6,286 nt of DNA from Candidatus Vogelbacteria bacterium (GCA_903825615.1 CAIKBK010000058.1:1-6286); one strand, 5' to 3'. Positions 1-6,238 are shown, numbered from the stretch's first letter. Notes: generated by a model from the letters alone, not told the origin. Numbers and translations: made by a program.

Positions 1-1203
1 CGGATCTTTGCCCGCTTTGATATCATCAGCCGTCATTACCACTTCCACATCGGGTTTAAGACCACTAAGAGAAATTGAATGACCCTTTGGTGTATACCAT
101 TTAGCAATCGTCACTTTAATTGAACTGTTGCCAGAAATCGGGATAAGCTCCTGCACCGAACCTTTACCAAAGGTCTTCTCCCCCACCAAGGTGGCTTTGC
201 CGTATTCGGAGAGCGCACCAGCTAAAATTTCGGACGCTGAAGCACTACCCCGATCAACCAAGATTACCATTTTAAGATCATCGTTAAAAACATCATAGCC
301 ACTACTGCGATAGACCTTATCTTCAACCTTGCCTCCATGTTTCTCCACCACCACCGACTTACCAGCCGGCAAGAACCAACTCGCCATATCAACCGCCGCG
401 TCTAAGAAACCACCCGGATTGCCACGCAAGTCGATAATTAATTTATCTTTTTTACTCTCAATAAATTTGCGCAAAGCCTCACGGAAAAGGTTTGGCGATA
501 CCGCCGAGAAATTGTAGAGACGAATAACATAAATACCGTCCGGTAATTCTTTGGTGTCAATTGTCGGGATAGTAATGACCTCACGCTTGATAGTAATGTC
601 GAAGGGGCCATCTTTTCCTTCTCGCGATAAAGTTAAAGCGACAGTCGTTCCCTCTGGCCCGCGAATTAGGTTAACCGCTTCATCGGCGCTTAAATTGTTT
701 GTTAGAGTATTACCAATTTTAAGAATCTTGTCACCAGCTAGTACTCCAACACGTTTAGCTGGTGAATTGGGTAAAGGTGCAATGACCGTGAGAATTTTGT
801 CCTTAATCCCAATCTCCATTCCCACACCACTAAAGTTGCCGCTAATTTCTTCGTCAAATTTTTTCTTCTGCTCAGGTGGCAAGAAGTTAGTATAAGGATC
901 ACCGAGCGAACTCGTCATCCCAGCGATAGCGCCCCAAACTCGATCTTGATCGGTAACCTTTTTAGTTGTGGAGCTATTACCGTTATCGGCCACATATTTC
1001 TCATTCAAAACATTCCAGGCTTGCCAGAAAGGTGAGAAATCTACCGCCTCGGGCTGACCAACATTTTTACCAACAACATTAGTAATTTTATCCTCAGCCG
1101 GAAGCTGTTCCCCGCCAAGATAAAATCCAAGCGAAAAAGTAGCGGCCAGAGCCCCTACAATAACGATCCAAGCGAGCCAACTGGCTCTAGCGATTTTCTG
1201 CAT
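1..1203 (-). CDS. ctpA: S41-family C-terminal processing peptidase with PDZ domain (partial, 3' end beyond window)
   Basis: This is a membrane-anchored serine protease that trims or degrades extracytoplasmic proteins from their C-termini. The frame is open for 401 codons from ATG at 1203-1201 to the window edge. Residues 9-30 form one hydrophobic N-terminal segment after a short basic start (MQKIAR), so it is probably a signal anchor with the enzyme outside the membrane. A PDZ domain follows at about 122-200 (FSGVGMEI, then an AGDKIL motif). The S41 core spans about 205-390 and includes LIIDLRGNPGG. The active site is intact: GSASASE gives the nucleophile Ser322, FGKGSVQE gives Lys347 and Gln351. 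The spacings of 25 and 4 residues match those known for CtpB/Prc enzymes. The last visible residues (LKPDVEV...KDP) resemble the usual family end, so perhaps 15-40 residues are missing. There is no Shine-Dalgarno; the -10 box ends 7 nt before the ATG. The family assignment is secure; the substrate is unknown. Confidence 0.95.
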   Translation of the reverse strand, partial: MQKIARASWLAWIVIVGALAATFSLGFYLGGEQLPAEDKITNVVGKNVGQPEAVDFSPFWQAWNVLNEKYVADNGNSSTTKKVTDQDRVWGAIAGMTSSLGDPYTNFLPPEQKKKFDEEISGNFSGVGMEIGIKDKILTVIAPLPNSPAKRVGVLAGDKILKIGNTLTNNLSADEAVNLIRGPEGTTVALTLSREGKDGPFDITIKREVITIPTIDTKELPDGIYVIRLYNFSAVSPNLFREALRKFIESKKDKLIIDLRGNPGGFLDAAVDMASWFLPAGKSVVVEKHGGKVEDKVYRSSGYDVFNDDLKMVILVDRGSASASEILAGALSEYGKATLVGEKTFGKGSVQELIPISGNSSIKVTIAKWYTPKGHSISLSGLKPDVEVVMTADDIKAGKDP

Positions 1204-1210
1204 TAGGCTA

Positions 1211-1239
1211 ATTATCGCAAATTGTCCTCTTGTGGTCAA
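1211..1239 (-). promoter_or_regulatory. Promoter of the S41 protease gene, leaderless type
   Basis: Read on the minus strand, TTGACC (1239-1234) and GATAAT (1216-1211) are separated by exactly 17 bp. Each differs from the sigma70 consensus at one position. Only 7 nt (1210-1204) separate the -10 box from the ATG, so transcription should begin at or within a base of the start codon. This implies a leaderless mRNA and agrees with the absence of a ribosome binding site. Confidence 0.7.
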
Positions 1240-1258
1240 ATCACGAAAAAGCTATAAT
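1230..1258 (+). promoter_or_regulatory. Promoter of corA-cysS, leaderless type
   Basis: The -10 box is a perfect TATAAT at 1253-1258. TTGTGG at 1230-1235 is a plausible weak -35 box with a 17-bp spacer. The -10 box ends 8 nt before the corA ATG at 1267, so the transcript would start at or next to the start codon. The -35 box overlaps that of the divergent protease promoter (1234-1239), so the two promoters probably compete for polymerase or are controlled together. Confidence 0.6.
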
Positions 1259-1266
1259 TTGCAATA

Positions 1267-2160
1267 ATGATTAAACAATTAAAATATAAAAATGTTACCT
1301 GGATCGATATTACCAAGCCCTCCCGCGAAGAGGTCGAAACCTTGGCCAAAGAGTATAATCTCCACGACGTTGCCGTTGAGGAACTTCTCTCCTCCTCGAC
1401 CAGATCTAAAGTGGATTGGTATGAAGATAATATTTATTTGGCCCTCCACTTCCCGCTTGGCAAATACAATATCGTCGAGATTGATTTCATTCTTGGCCAA
1501 AATTTTATTATTACTGCTCATACCGATGCCGTGCAACCGCTCGCCGAATTTGCTCAAATTCTCGACGGTGGGATTGACAATAAGAAAGAAAAAGGTTTCC
1601 ATGCCGGCCACCTTTTCTACTATATGATCCGTGAACTCTACGACCCGCTTGAAATTGAGCTCGATGGTATCAATAACAAATTAAAGAAGATTGAGGAAAA
1701 AATATTTGCCGGCCAAGAAGCCGAGATGGTGCGCTCGCTCTCTCATGCCAATCATCAATTGCTTGACATTAAATGGGCGCTTAAGTTCCATCGTGAAGTA
1801 CTTCAATCGCTCGCTGGTGTGGCCAAAGATTTCTATGGCGAGAAGTTCGACTATTATCTGCACGCCATTATTAGTGAGTATGAACACATTGCCGAATTAG
1901 TAAAAAGCAACCGCGAAATATTTACCGAATTGCACAATACCAATGAGTCCTTGTTGACAATCAAAAACGGTCTCACGATGCGCGTTCTCACCGCCCTCGC
2001 CTTCATTTTCTTGCCAGTCTCCCTCATTGCCTTTATTTTTAGTATGAGTGGTTCCGAACCAGTTGTCGAGTCTTATCTTGGCTGGTATGGAATTATTGGT
2101 TTGATGGCTCTCGCCGCTATTATTACGACGGGTCTGGCCAAATATAAAAAATGGATTTGA
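1267..2160 (+). CDS. corA: CorA-family divalent cation transporter homologue lacking the GMN motif
   Basis: This 297-residue protein belongs to the CorA/MIT family, whose members are homopentameric Mg2+/Co2+ channels of the inner membrane. The N-terminal cytoplasmic domain is typical: WIDITKPSREEVETLA near residue 12, then a KVDWYEDNIYLALHFPL-type strand region. A long helical stalk follows at about 115-235. Two transmembrane helices lie near the C-terminus (about 238-258 and 268-290), followed by a basic tail (KYKKWI). In this family TM1 normally ends with YGMN, which forms the selectivity filter. Here the aligned residues 258-261 are FSMS, followed by GSEP. The fold assignment is strong, but Mg2+ transport is uncertain because GMN substitutions usually abolish it. 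It may have another ion specificity or a transporter-related role. There is no Shine-Dalgarno. The 3' end overlaps the next gene by 10 bp, indicating co-transcription with cysS. Confidence 0.88.
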   Translation: MIKQLKYKNVTWIDITKPSREEVETLAKEYNLHDVAVEELLSSSTRSKVDWYEDNIYLALHFPLGKYNIVEIDFILGQNFIITAHTDAVQPLAEFAQILDGGIDNKKEKGFHAGHLFYYMIRELYDPLEIELDGINNKLKKIEEKIFAGQEAEMVRSLSHANHQLLDIKWALKFHREVLQSLAGVAKDFYGEKFDYYLHAIISEYEHIAELVKSNREIFTELHNTNESLLTIKNGLTMRVLTALAFIFLPVSLIAFIFSMSGSEPVVESYLGWYGIIGLMALAAIITTGLAKYKKWI

Positions 2161-3398
2161 TTTTCTACAACACCTTAACTCGCACCAAAGAAGAGTTCTC
2201 TCCAGTCGCAGGCGAGGGTAAAGAAGTAAACCTTTACACTTGCGGCCCAACTGTCTACAACTATGCTCATATTGGTAATCTTCGTTCTTATGTCTTTGCC
2301 GATATTGTTTATCGTCTGCTTAAGTTCGCTGGTTATAAAGTAAACTGGGTAATGAATATTACCAATGTTGACGATAAGACAATTAGAGGCACTATTGGCA
2401 AATATGGGGAAACGGCTGGTGTCGAGGAGTTAAAAAAATACACCGAAGAGTATTATCAAGCTTTTCTCGCTGACTTAGACGAACTTAATGTTCAGAGAAA
2501 GGAAGCCAAGTTTATTAAAGTTACTGAGGTCATCCCCCAAATCCAAAATTTCATTTTAGAGTTAATAAAGAAAGGCTATGCTTATAAAGCCGATGATGGG
2601 AGTACTTATTTTAGTATCAATAAATATCAAGAAGTTTTTGAAGATTATGGCGAACTCGTCGGCGAGAAATTCTTAGAGGGCAAAAAAATTGGCGCGCGAG
2701 TCAAAGTTGATGAATATGAGAAAGATAATCTAAGCGACTTCGCTCTGTGGAAAGCGCGTTCATCCGAAGATGCCAGTATCTACTGGGAGCAACCCGAACT
2801 TGGCGCGGGACGCCCGGGTTGGCATATTGAGTGTTCGGTAATTAACAATGTCGCCTTCGGCAACAAGACTATTGATATTCACACCGGCGGTGTTGACCTT
2901 ATCTTCCCCCACCATACCAACGAGATCGCCCAGAGCGAGGCCTTCAATGATAAAACTTTTGTTAAGTATTGGCTTCACCCCGAGCACCTCTTTGTCGATG
3001 GTAAAAAAATGGCAAAATCTTTAAATAATTTTTATACTCTGACTAATATTGAAGAAAAAAAATTTGACTTAATTGTTTACCGCTATATCCTCTTGCAATC
3101 TAGTTATAAACAAACAATGAACTTCACTTGGGAGTCACTTGAAGCTGGCGCTAGGGGTTATCAAAATATAAAAAATAAAATTTCTCAACTCAAGAAATCA
3201 GCTGGTTTCTTTGGTACAATGTTTGCCAAACTTGATGAGACCTATCTCAAAGACTTTGCTGTCAAAGTCGGAGCGCTCAACACTGCGGCCGCGCTCGCCT
3301 CTCTGCAAGGCGTTCTCTCGACTAAAGATCTCGCCCCCGCCGAGAAACTTAAACTCATAAAAAAGTTTGACGAGGTTTTAGGACTTAAGTTGGTTTAA
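2151..3398 (+). CDS. cysS: Cysteine--tRNA ligase, short at the C-terminus
   Basis: This class I aminoacyl-tRNA synthetase charges tRNA-Cys with cysteine in the cytoplasm. Signatures in order are CGPTVYN with Cys31, the HIGH-type motif HIGN at 40-43, WHIECS with Cys228, FPHHTNE with His254 and Glu258, and the KMSKS-type loop KMAKS at 286-290. Cys31, Cys228, His254 and Glu258 match the four zinc ligands of the E. coli enzyme (Cys28, Cys209, His234, Glu238), so the catalytic domain is complete. The helical anticodon-binding region (about 320-410) is present but divergent. The protein stops at 415 residues with FDEVLGLKLV, whereas the E. coli enzyme has 461 and continues into a basic tail ending in an RD.L...GI.LEDT-type segment. 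No remnant of this tail is found in any downstream frame. The ATG lies inside the end of corA, and no Shine-Dalgarno is visible, so translation may depend on coupling. Confidence 0.95.
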   Translation: MDLIFYNTLTRTKEEFSPVAGEGKEVNLYTCGPTVYNYAHIGNLRSYVFADIVYRLLKFAGYKVNWVMNITNVDDKTIRGTIGKYGETAGVEELKKYTEEYYQAFLADLDELNVQRKEAKFIKVTEVIPQIQNFILELIKKGYAYKADDGSTYFSINKYQEVFEDYGELVGEKFLEGKKIGARVKVDEYEKDNLSDFALWKARSSEDASIYWEQPELGAGRPGWHIECSVINNVAFGNKTIDIHTGGVDLIFPHHTNEIAQSEAFNDKTFVKYWLHPEHLFVDGKKMAKSLNNFYTLTNIEEKKFDLIVYRYILLQSSYKQTMNFTWESLEAGARGYQNIKNKISQLKKSAGFFGTMFAKLDETYLKDFAVKVGALNTAAALASLQGVLSTKDLAPAEKLKLIKKFDEVLGLKLV

Positions 3399-3418
3399 AG
3401 AGACTTAAAACCTTAACA

Positions 3419-3446
3419 TTGACAAATTGCACAAAAGGTGTATAAT
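3419..3446 (+). promoter_or_regulatory. Consensus sigma70-type promoter of the membrane-protein cassette
   Basis: TTGACA (3419-3424) and TATAAT (3441-3446) both match the consensus perfectly, with a 16-bp spacer. This is the strongest promoter in the window. Transcription should start near 3453, giving a leader of roughly 58 nt before the GTG start, unlike the leaderless arrangement of the neighbours. A small dyad, GGTGT (3437-3441) and ACACC (3448-3452), brackets the -10 box and could be a repressor site. Confidence 0.8.
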
Positions 3447-3495
3447 AACACCAGAATTTTAGAGTTACCACCAATTCAAGAAGCCCAAACTACGG

Positions 3496-3502
3496 AAAGG
3501 AG
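3496..3502 (+). promoter_or_regulatory. Shine-Dalgarno site that fixes a GTG start
   Basis: AAAGGAG lies 8 nt upstream of GTG at 3511 and pairs well with the usual 16S rRNA 3' end. It is the only clear Shine-Dalgarno before a gene in this window and decides the non-ATG start. Confidence 0.8.
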
Positions 3503-3510
3503 AGTCATCC

Positions 3511-4104
3511 GTGAATACATTGAGTCTGTTGTCGGGTATTCTGTTTGTAATCGGGTTTGTTCCTTACACCTATGCAGTCCTGAGAGACCGAAACATGCCA
3601 AGCGGAACGCTGGGCAAGACTGAGCCCTCCAAGGCAACGTGGATTATCTGGATTAGTCTGGACATGATCACGCTCGCCGGAATGGTCGCCAAGCACACCG
3701 TGAATTTCCAAATCATCGGATGTGTCACAGGCGGAACGCTAGTTATGCTTCTGTCGATTCGTTATGGCATACCAGGCTGGACAAAATTGGATAAACTTTG
3801 CTTGAGCGGGGCAGTCCTAGGACTCGCACTCTGGGCAATCTCAAGAAACCCGATGGTAGGGATGGCAACATCGCTCTCCGTCACTTTTCTTGGGTCAATT
3901 CCAACTTTTGTTTCAACCTGGGAAGATTATCATCGAGAAAGCAAGGTTGGCTGGACGATTTTCTTTATCTCCTGCTGCCTAGCCGTCATCGCCGTACCGA
4001 AGTTCGACATGGCCACGGCCGCCCAGCCCCTGACCTTCTTCACGATCGAAACCATAATGATGTTAATCCTCTTCGTGAAGCCAAGGCTCTGCAAGGTTAT
4101 TTAA
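3511..4104 (+). CDS. Seven-helix integral membrane protein of unknown function, possibly PQ-loop/SWEET-like
   Basis: This 197-residue protein is almost entirely hydrophobic. Likely membrane helices are at about 3-23, 43-60, 66-84, 96-111, 114-132, 146-162 and 168-189. Two regions look like copies of each other: GFVPYTYAVLRDR followed by SKATWIIW near the N-terminus, and GSIPTFVSTWEDYHRES followed by KVGWTIFF near 125-152. Each has a helix with an internal proline, a polar loop, and then a tryptophan-bearing helix. A 3+1+3 layout with a proline in each triple recalls PQ-loop/SWEET and PnuC-type small-solute transporters. That comparison is inference from pattern, and I do not recognise a named family. 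The start is GTG with a strong Shine-Dalgarno. Glycine codons are GGA/GGG in 9 of 15 cases versus about 2 of 26 in dnaB, and arginine is mostly AGA/CGA/AGG, whereas dnaB prefers CGT/CGC. Its own promoter and terminator make it an independent unit, probably acquired by transfer. Confidence 0.85.
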   Translation: MNTLSLLSGILFVIGFVPYTYAVLRDRNMPSGTLGKTEPSKATWIIWISLDMITLAGMVAKHTVNFQIIGCVTGGTLVMLLSIRYGIPGWTKLDKLCLSGAVLGLALWAISRNPMVGMATSLSVTFLGSIPTFVSTWEDYHRESKVGWTIFFISCCLAVIAVPKFDMATAAQPLTFFTIETIMMLILFVKPRLCKVI

Positions 4105-4162
4105 GACCCCGTACAAACGCCAAGGAAAAGTTCCTGTGCGTGAGTACGGGGCTTTTCTGTTT
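4105..4162 (+). terminator. Long interrupted hairpin terminator of the membrane-protein cassette
   Basis: The stem CCCCGTAC (4107-4114) pairs with GTACGGGG (4144-4151). Inside it ACGC (4117-4120) pairs with GCGT (4138-4141), and AGGAA (4123-4127) with TTCCT (4131-4135), closing on a 3-nt loop. The segments are separated by small two-sided internal loops of 2 nt. CTTTTCTGTTT follows at once. It begins directly after the stop codon, so it most likely ends this transcript. The T tract is interrupted, so efficiency is uncertain. Confidence 0.75.
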
Positions 4163-4185
4163 CCCCTGTTTAAGAACAGTTTGTC

Positions 4186-4227
4186 CCCAAAATAGAGATT
4201 TTTAGCCTATTTTAGGGCTTTTCTTTT
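4186..4227 (+). terminator. Second terminator-like hairpin upstream of dnaB
   Basis: CCCAAAATAG (4186-4195) pairs with CTATTTT-A-GGG (4207-4217), leaving one bulged A and an 11-nt loop. CTTTTCTTTT follows at 4218-4227. It could back up the cassette terminator. It could also be the older terminator of the corA-cysS operon, left downstream after the cassette arrived. The stem is AT-rich, so it is weaker than the first. Confidence 0.5.
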
Positions 4228-4240
4228 AACTTAGCGCTTA

Positions 4241-4249
4241 TGCTAAAAT
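4241..4249 (+). promoter_or_regulatory. Extended -10 promoter of dnaB-recR, leaderless type
   Basis: TGCTAAAAT is an extended -10 element (TG, one base, then TAAAAT) ending 6 nt before the dnaB ATG at 4256. No convincing -35 box is visible in the T-rich DNA upstream, which is usual for extended -10 promoters. The transcript would begin at about the start codon. A small dyad, TTAGC (4231-4235) and GCTAA (4242-4246), overlaps the element. Confidence 0.6.
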
Positions 4250-4255
4250 AAGAAC

Positions 4256-5614
4256 ATGGCTGTGAACAAGACGCCCTTCGCGGGAACTAAATTAAGAATT
4301 CCACCGAACGATGGCGAAGCCGAGCAGGCTTTGCTTGGTTCGATTATGATTAGTCCCAAAAGCATAGGTGAGATTGCTAATTTCTTAAAACCAGAAGACT
4401 TCTACTCCATGCGCCATCACAAAATTTTTAATGCGATGCTCGACCTATCTGATGCCGGTCAGCCGATAGATATTGTCTCAGTCTCATCACAACTTAAAGA
4501 TAAAGGCTTAATTGAGAGTGTGGGTGGTTCAACCTATATTGCTGAGCTGGCGGGTAAAGTACCCTCGGCCTCAAACATTAAACATTATGCTGAATTAGTG
4601 CACAAAAAGTCCGCTCTCCGTAGTCTTATCAACTCCGCCGATCAAATCTCCGAACTTGGTTACCATGAGAATGAAGATGTCACCGATGTGCTCGATCGGG
4701 CGCAAAAAATCATTTTTAATCTTGGTTCTTACGCCAATAAAAAAATCACCAATATTAAAGATGCCCTCGCTGAAGCTTGGGAACGCTTTGACCACCTCTC
4801 TAAGACTGAGGGTACGATGCGTGGTATCTCAACCGGCTTTAGAGACATTGATGCCAAGCTCGCCGGCTTGCAAAAGTCTGACCTGATTATTCTCGCGGCT
4901 CGTCCTTCAATGGGTAAGACCTCGCTGGCCTTAGACATCGCCCGCCATGCTGCCTGTCGCAATAAAGTACCCACCTGTATCTTCTCACTCGAAATGAGTA
5001 CCCAACAATTGACTGATCGTTTACTCGCCGCCGAGAGCTTCGTCGATTCGTGGAAGTTGCGCACGGGCGCTATCCGCGCCGATGAAGATTTTGCCCGTTT
5101 GCGCGACGCCCTTGATTCACTGGCTCAAGCACCAATCTTCATTGATGATGAACCTTCCAACAATATTCTTCGTATGAAATCCGAGGCCCGTAAGTTAAAA
5201 GCTGAGCACGGTTTAGGTTTAATTATTGTTGACTACCTACAACTCATGGTCCCACGTAAAGAAACTGATTCGTTAGTACAACAAATTACTGAAGTCTCCA
5301 GGTCGCTTAAGGCTCTCGCGCGCGAGATCGATGTGCCTGTGCTCGCCCTCTCCCAGTTAAACCGCGCCGTCGAACAACGCGGTGGCCGCCCTCGCCTCTC
5401 CGACCTTCGTGACTCGGGGTCCATCGAGCAAGATGCCGACGTGGTAATGTTTATTCACCGCGAGAAAGATGAGACCAGTAACGAGAAAAATAGCTTGACC
5501 GAGATATTGATCGAGAAGCACCGCAACGGCCCCACCGGTAAAGCTGAACTCTACTTCGACGCCGCCCGCACCAGTTTCTCCGATATTGAGAAGGGCGACT
5601 TCGGCACCTTCTAA
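4256..5614 (+). CDS. dnaB: Replicative DNA helicase DnaB
   Basis: This is the hexameric 5'-to-3' helicase that unwinds DNA at the replication fork and recruits primase. It has 452 residues, a normal length. The N-terminal helical primase-interacting domain (about 15-115) starts with NDGEAEQALLGSIM. After a linker, the RecA-like motor domain (about 180-450) carries Walker A ARPSMGKT with Lys221 and Thr222. The catalytic glutamate is in FSLEM (Glu246, 25 residues after the lysine, as in Geobacillus DnaB). Walker B is LIIVDYLQLM with Asp326, the sensor is LSQLNR, and EKHRNGP supplies the finger residues Lys421 and Arg423. All catalytic residues are intact and no intein is present. The start at 4256 gives the standard N-terminus; there is no Shine-Dalgarno. 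recR begins 3 nt after the stop, so the two form an operon. Confidence 0.98.
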   Translation: MAVNKTPFAGTKLRIPPNDGEAEQALLGSIMISPKSIGEIANFLKPEDFYSMRHHKIFNAMLDLSDAGQPIDIVSVSSQLKDKGLIESVGGSTYIAELAGKVPSASNIKHYAELVHKKSALRSLINSADQISELGYHENEDVTDVLDRAQKIIFNLGSYANKKITNIKDALAEAWERFDHLSKTEGTMRGISTGFRDIDAKLAGLQKSDLIILAARPSMGKTSLALDIARHAACRNKVPTCIFSLEMSTQQLTDRLLAAESFVDSWKLRTGAIRADEDFARLRDALDSLAQAPIFIDDEPSNNILRMKSEARKLKAEHGLGLIIVDYLQLMVPRKETDSLVQQITEVSRSLKALAREIDVPVLALSQLNRAVEQRGGRPRLSDLRDSGSIEQDADVVMFIHREKDETSNEKNSLTEILIEKHRNGPTGKAELYFDAARTSFSDIEKGDFGTF

Positions 5615-5617
5615 TTT

Positions 5618-6238
5618 ATGGATTCAATTAACCAATTAGCAGATTTATTTAAAAAATTCCCCGGTATTGGCCCCCGCCAAGCCCGACGTTTTGTTTATTA
5701 CCTACTCTCGGCCGACCCCAGTGTGCTCGACCAGATGAGCGAGAAGATTAAGAATTTAAAAAAAGATATCAAACAATGTACCGAGTGCCAGCGTTACTTC
5801 AGTAATGGCTACAACCCCAAGAGTTCGCTCTGCAAAATTTGCGCCGATACCTTACGCGACAAGTCGAGCCTTTTAATTGTCGAGAAAGACATTGACCTCG
5901 AAGCGGTTGAGAGGTCTGGCTCTTATCACGGCTATTATTTTATCTTAGGCGGTTCAGTCCCAATTTTAGATCCCAGCCCCGAGACCCACATTCGCTTCCC
6001 GATTCTTCTCTCTAAATTAGAAAGTAAAATAAAAGACGGGTTAAGCGAAATAATTATCGCTCTCTCTGTCACCACTGAAGGCGAGCATACAGCTCACTGG
6101 CTAGCGGCCAAACTGCATCCACTCTCCGAACAAACAAAAATTAAAATTTCTTTCCCCGGTCGCGGACTCTCCACCGGTAGCGAGTTAGAGTATGCTGACT
6201 CCGAGACTATCAAGAACGCCTTAGCCAACAGGCAGTAA
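5618..6238 (+). CDS. recR: Recombination mediator protein RecR
   Basis: RecR forms a DNA-clamping ring and, with RecO and in some cases RecF, loads RecA onto gapped single-stranded DNA during recombinational repair. The 206-residue protein has the full family layout. A helix-hairpin-helix with FPGIGPRQARR lies at 14-24. A four-cysteine zinc motif has Cys54, Cys57, Cys72 and Cys75. A Toprim domain starts at about 84 with LLIVEKDIDL and continues to the TTEGEHTAHW motif at 152-161. A C-terminal GRGLSTGSELEYAD segment follows. The length is close to the usual 200. The gene follows dnaB by 3 nt without a Shine-Dalgarno, suggesting translational coupling or initiation independent of such a site. 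Its last codons and TAA stop form the left arm of the downstream hairpin. recO and recF are not in the window. Confidence 0.97.
   Translation: MDSINQLADLFKKFPGIGPRQARRFVYYLLSADPSVLDQMSEKIKNLKKDIKQCTECQRYFSNGYNPKSSLCKICADTLRDKSSLLIVEKDIDLEAVERSGSYHGYYFILGGSVPILDPSPETHIRFPILLSKLESKIKDGLSEIIIALSVTTEGEHTAHWLAAKLHPLSEQTKIKISFPGRGLSTGSELEYADSETIKNALANRQ

Larger units (their letters stand above)
1211..1268. repeat. 13-bp inverted repeat framing the divergent promoters
   Basis: ATTATCGCAAATT (1211-1223) and AATTTGCAATAAT (1256-1268) are reverse complements at 12 of 13 positions, with 32 bp between them. The left arm contains the -10 box of the protease promoter. The right arm runs from the second half of the corA -10 box into the corA start codon. 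The placement would suit a symmetric operator or DNA loop, but AT-rich promoter DNA can also produce such symmetry by chance. A regulatory role is an inference. Confidence 0.45.

Noticed and set aside
329..895. Two plus-strand open frames (329-517 and 551-895) opposite the protease gene
   Set aside because: They lie entirely antisense to a well-supported S41 protease reading frame with an intact active site, and their translations show no recognisable domain.
2151..2160. Frameshift fusion between corA and cysS
   Set aside because: Both proteins have complete, correct family ends at the junction; the 10-bp overlap is an ordinary operon overlap.
1897..2250. Minus-strand open frame across the corA-cysS junction
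   Set aside because: It is a shadow of two overlapping, clearly conserved genes, with no family features and no promoter.
3392..3412. GGTTT/AAACC pairing at the end of cysS as a terminator
   Set aside because: The stem has only 5 bp, mostly AT, with a 10-nt or longer loop and no T run after it.
3438..3623. Plus-strand frame of 61 codons starting at the cassette -10 region
   Set aside because: Its start lies inside the promoter, upstream of the expected transcription start, and it runs out of frame into the membrane-protein gene, which has the Shine-Dalgarno.
4166..4179. CTGTT-TAAG-AACAG mini hairpin between the two terminators
   Set aside because: The 5-bp AT-rich stem is too short to support a function and is followed by only a short T run; it may be chance.
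3399..4255. Insertion sequence or integrase-type element carrying the membrane-protein gene
   Set aside because: No transposase or integrase, no terminal inverted repeats, and no convincing target-site duplication were seen around the cassette.
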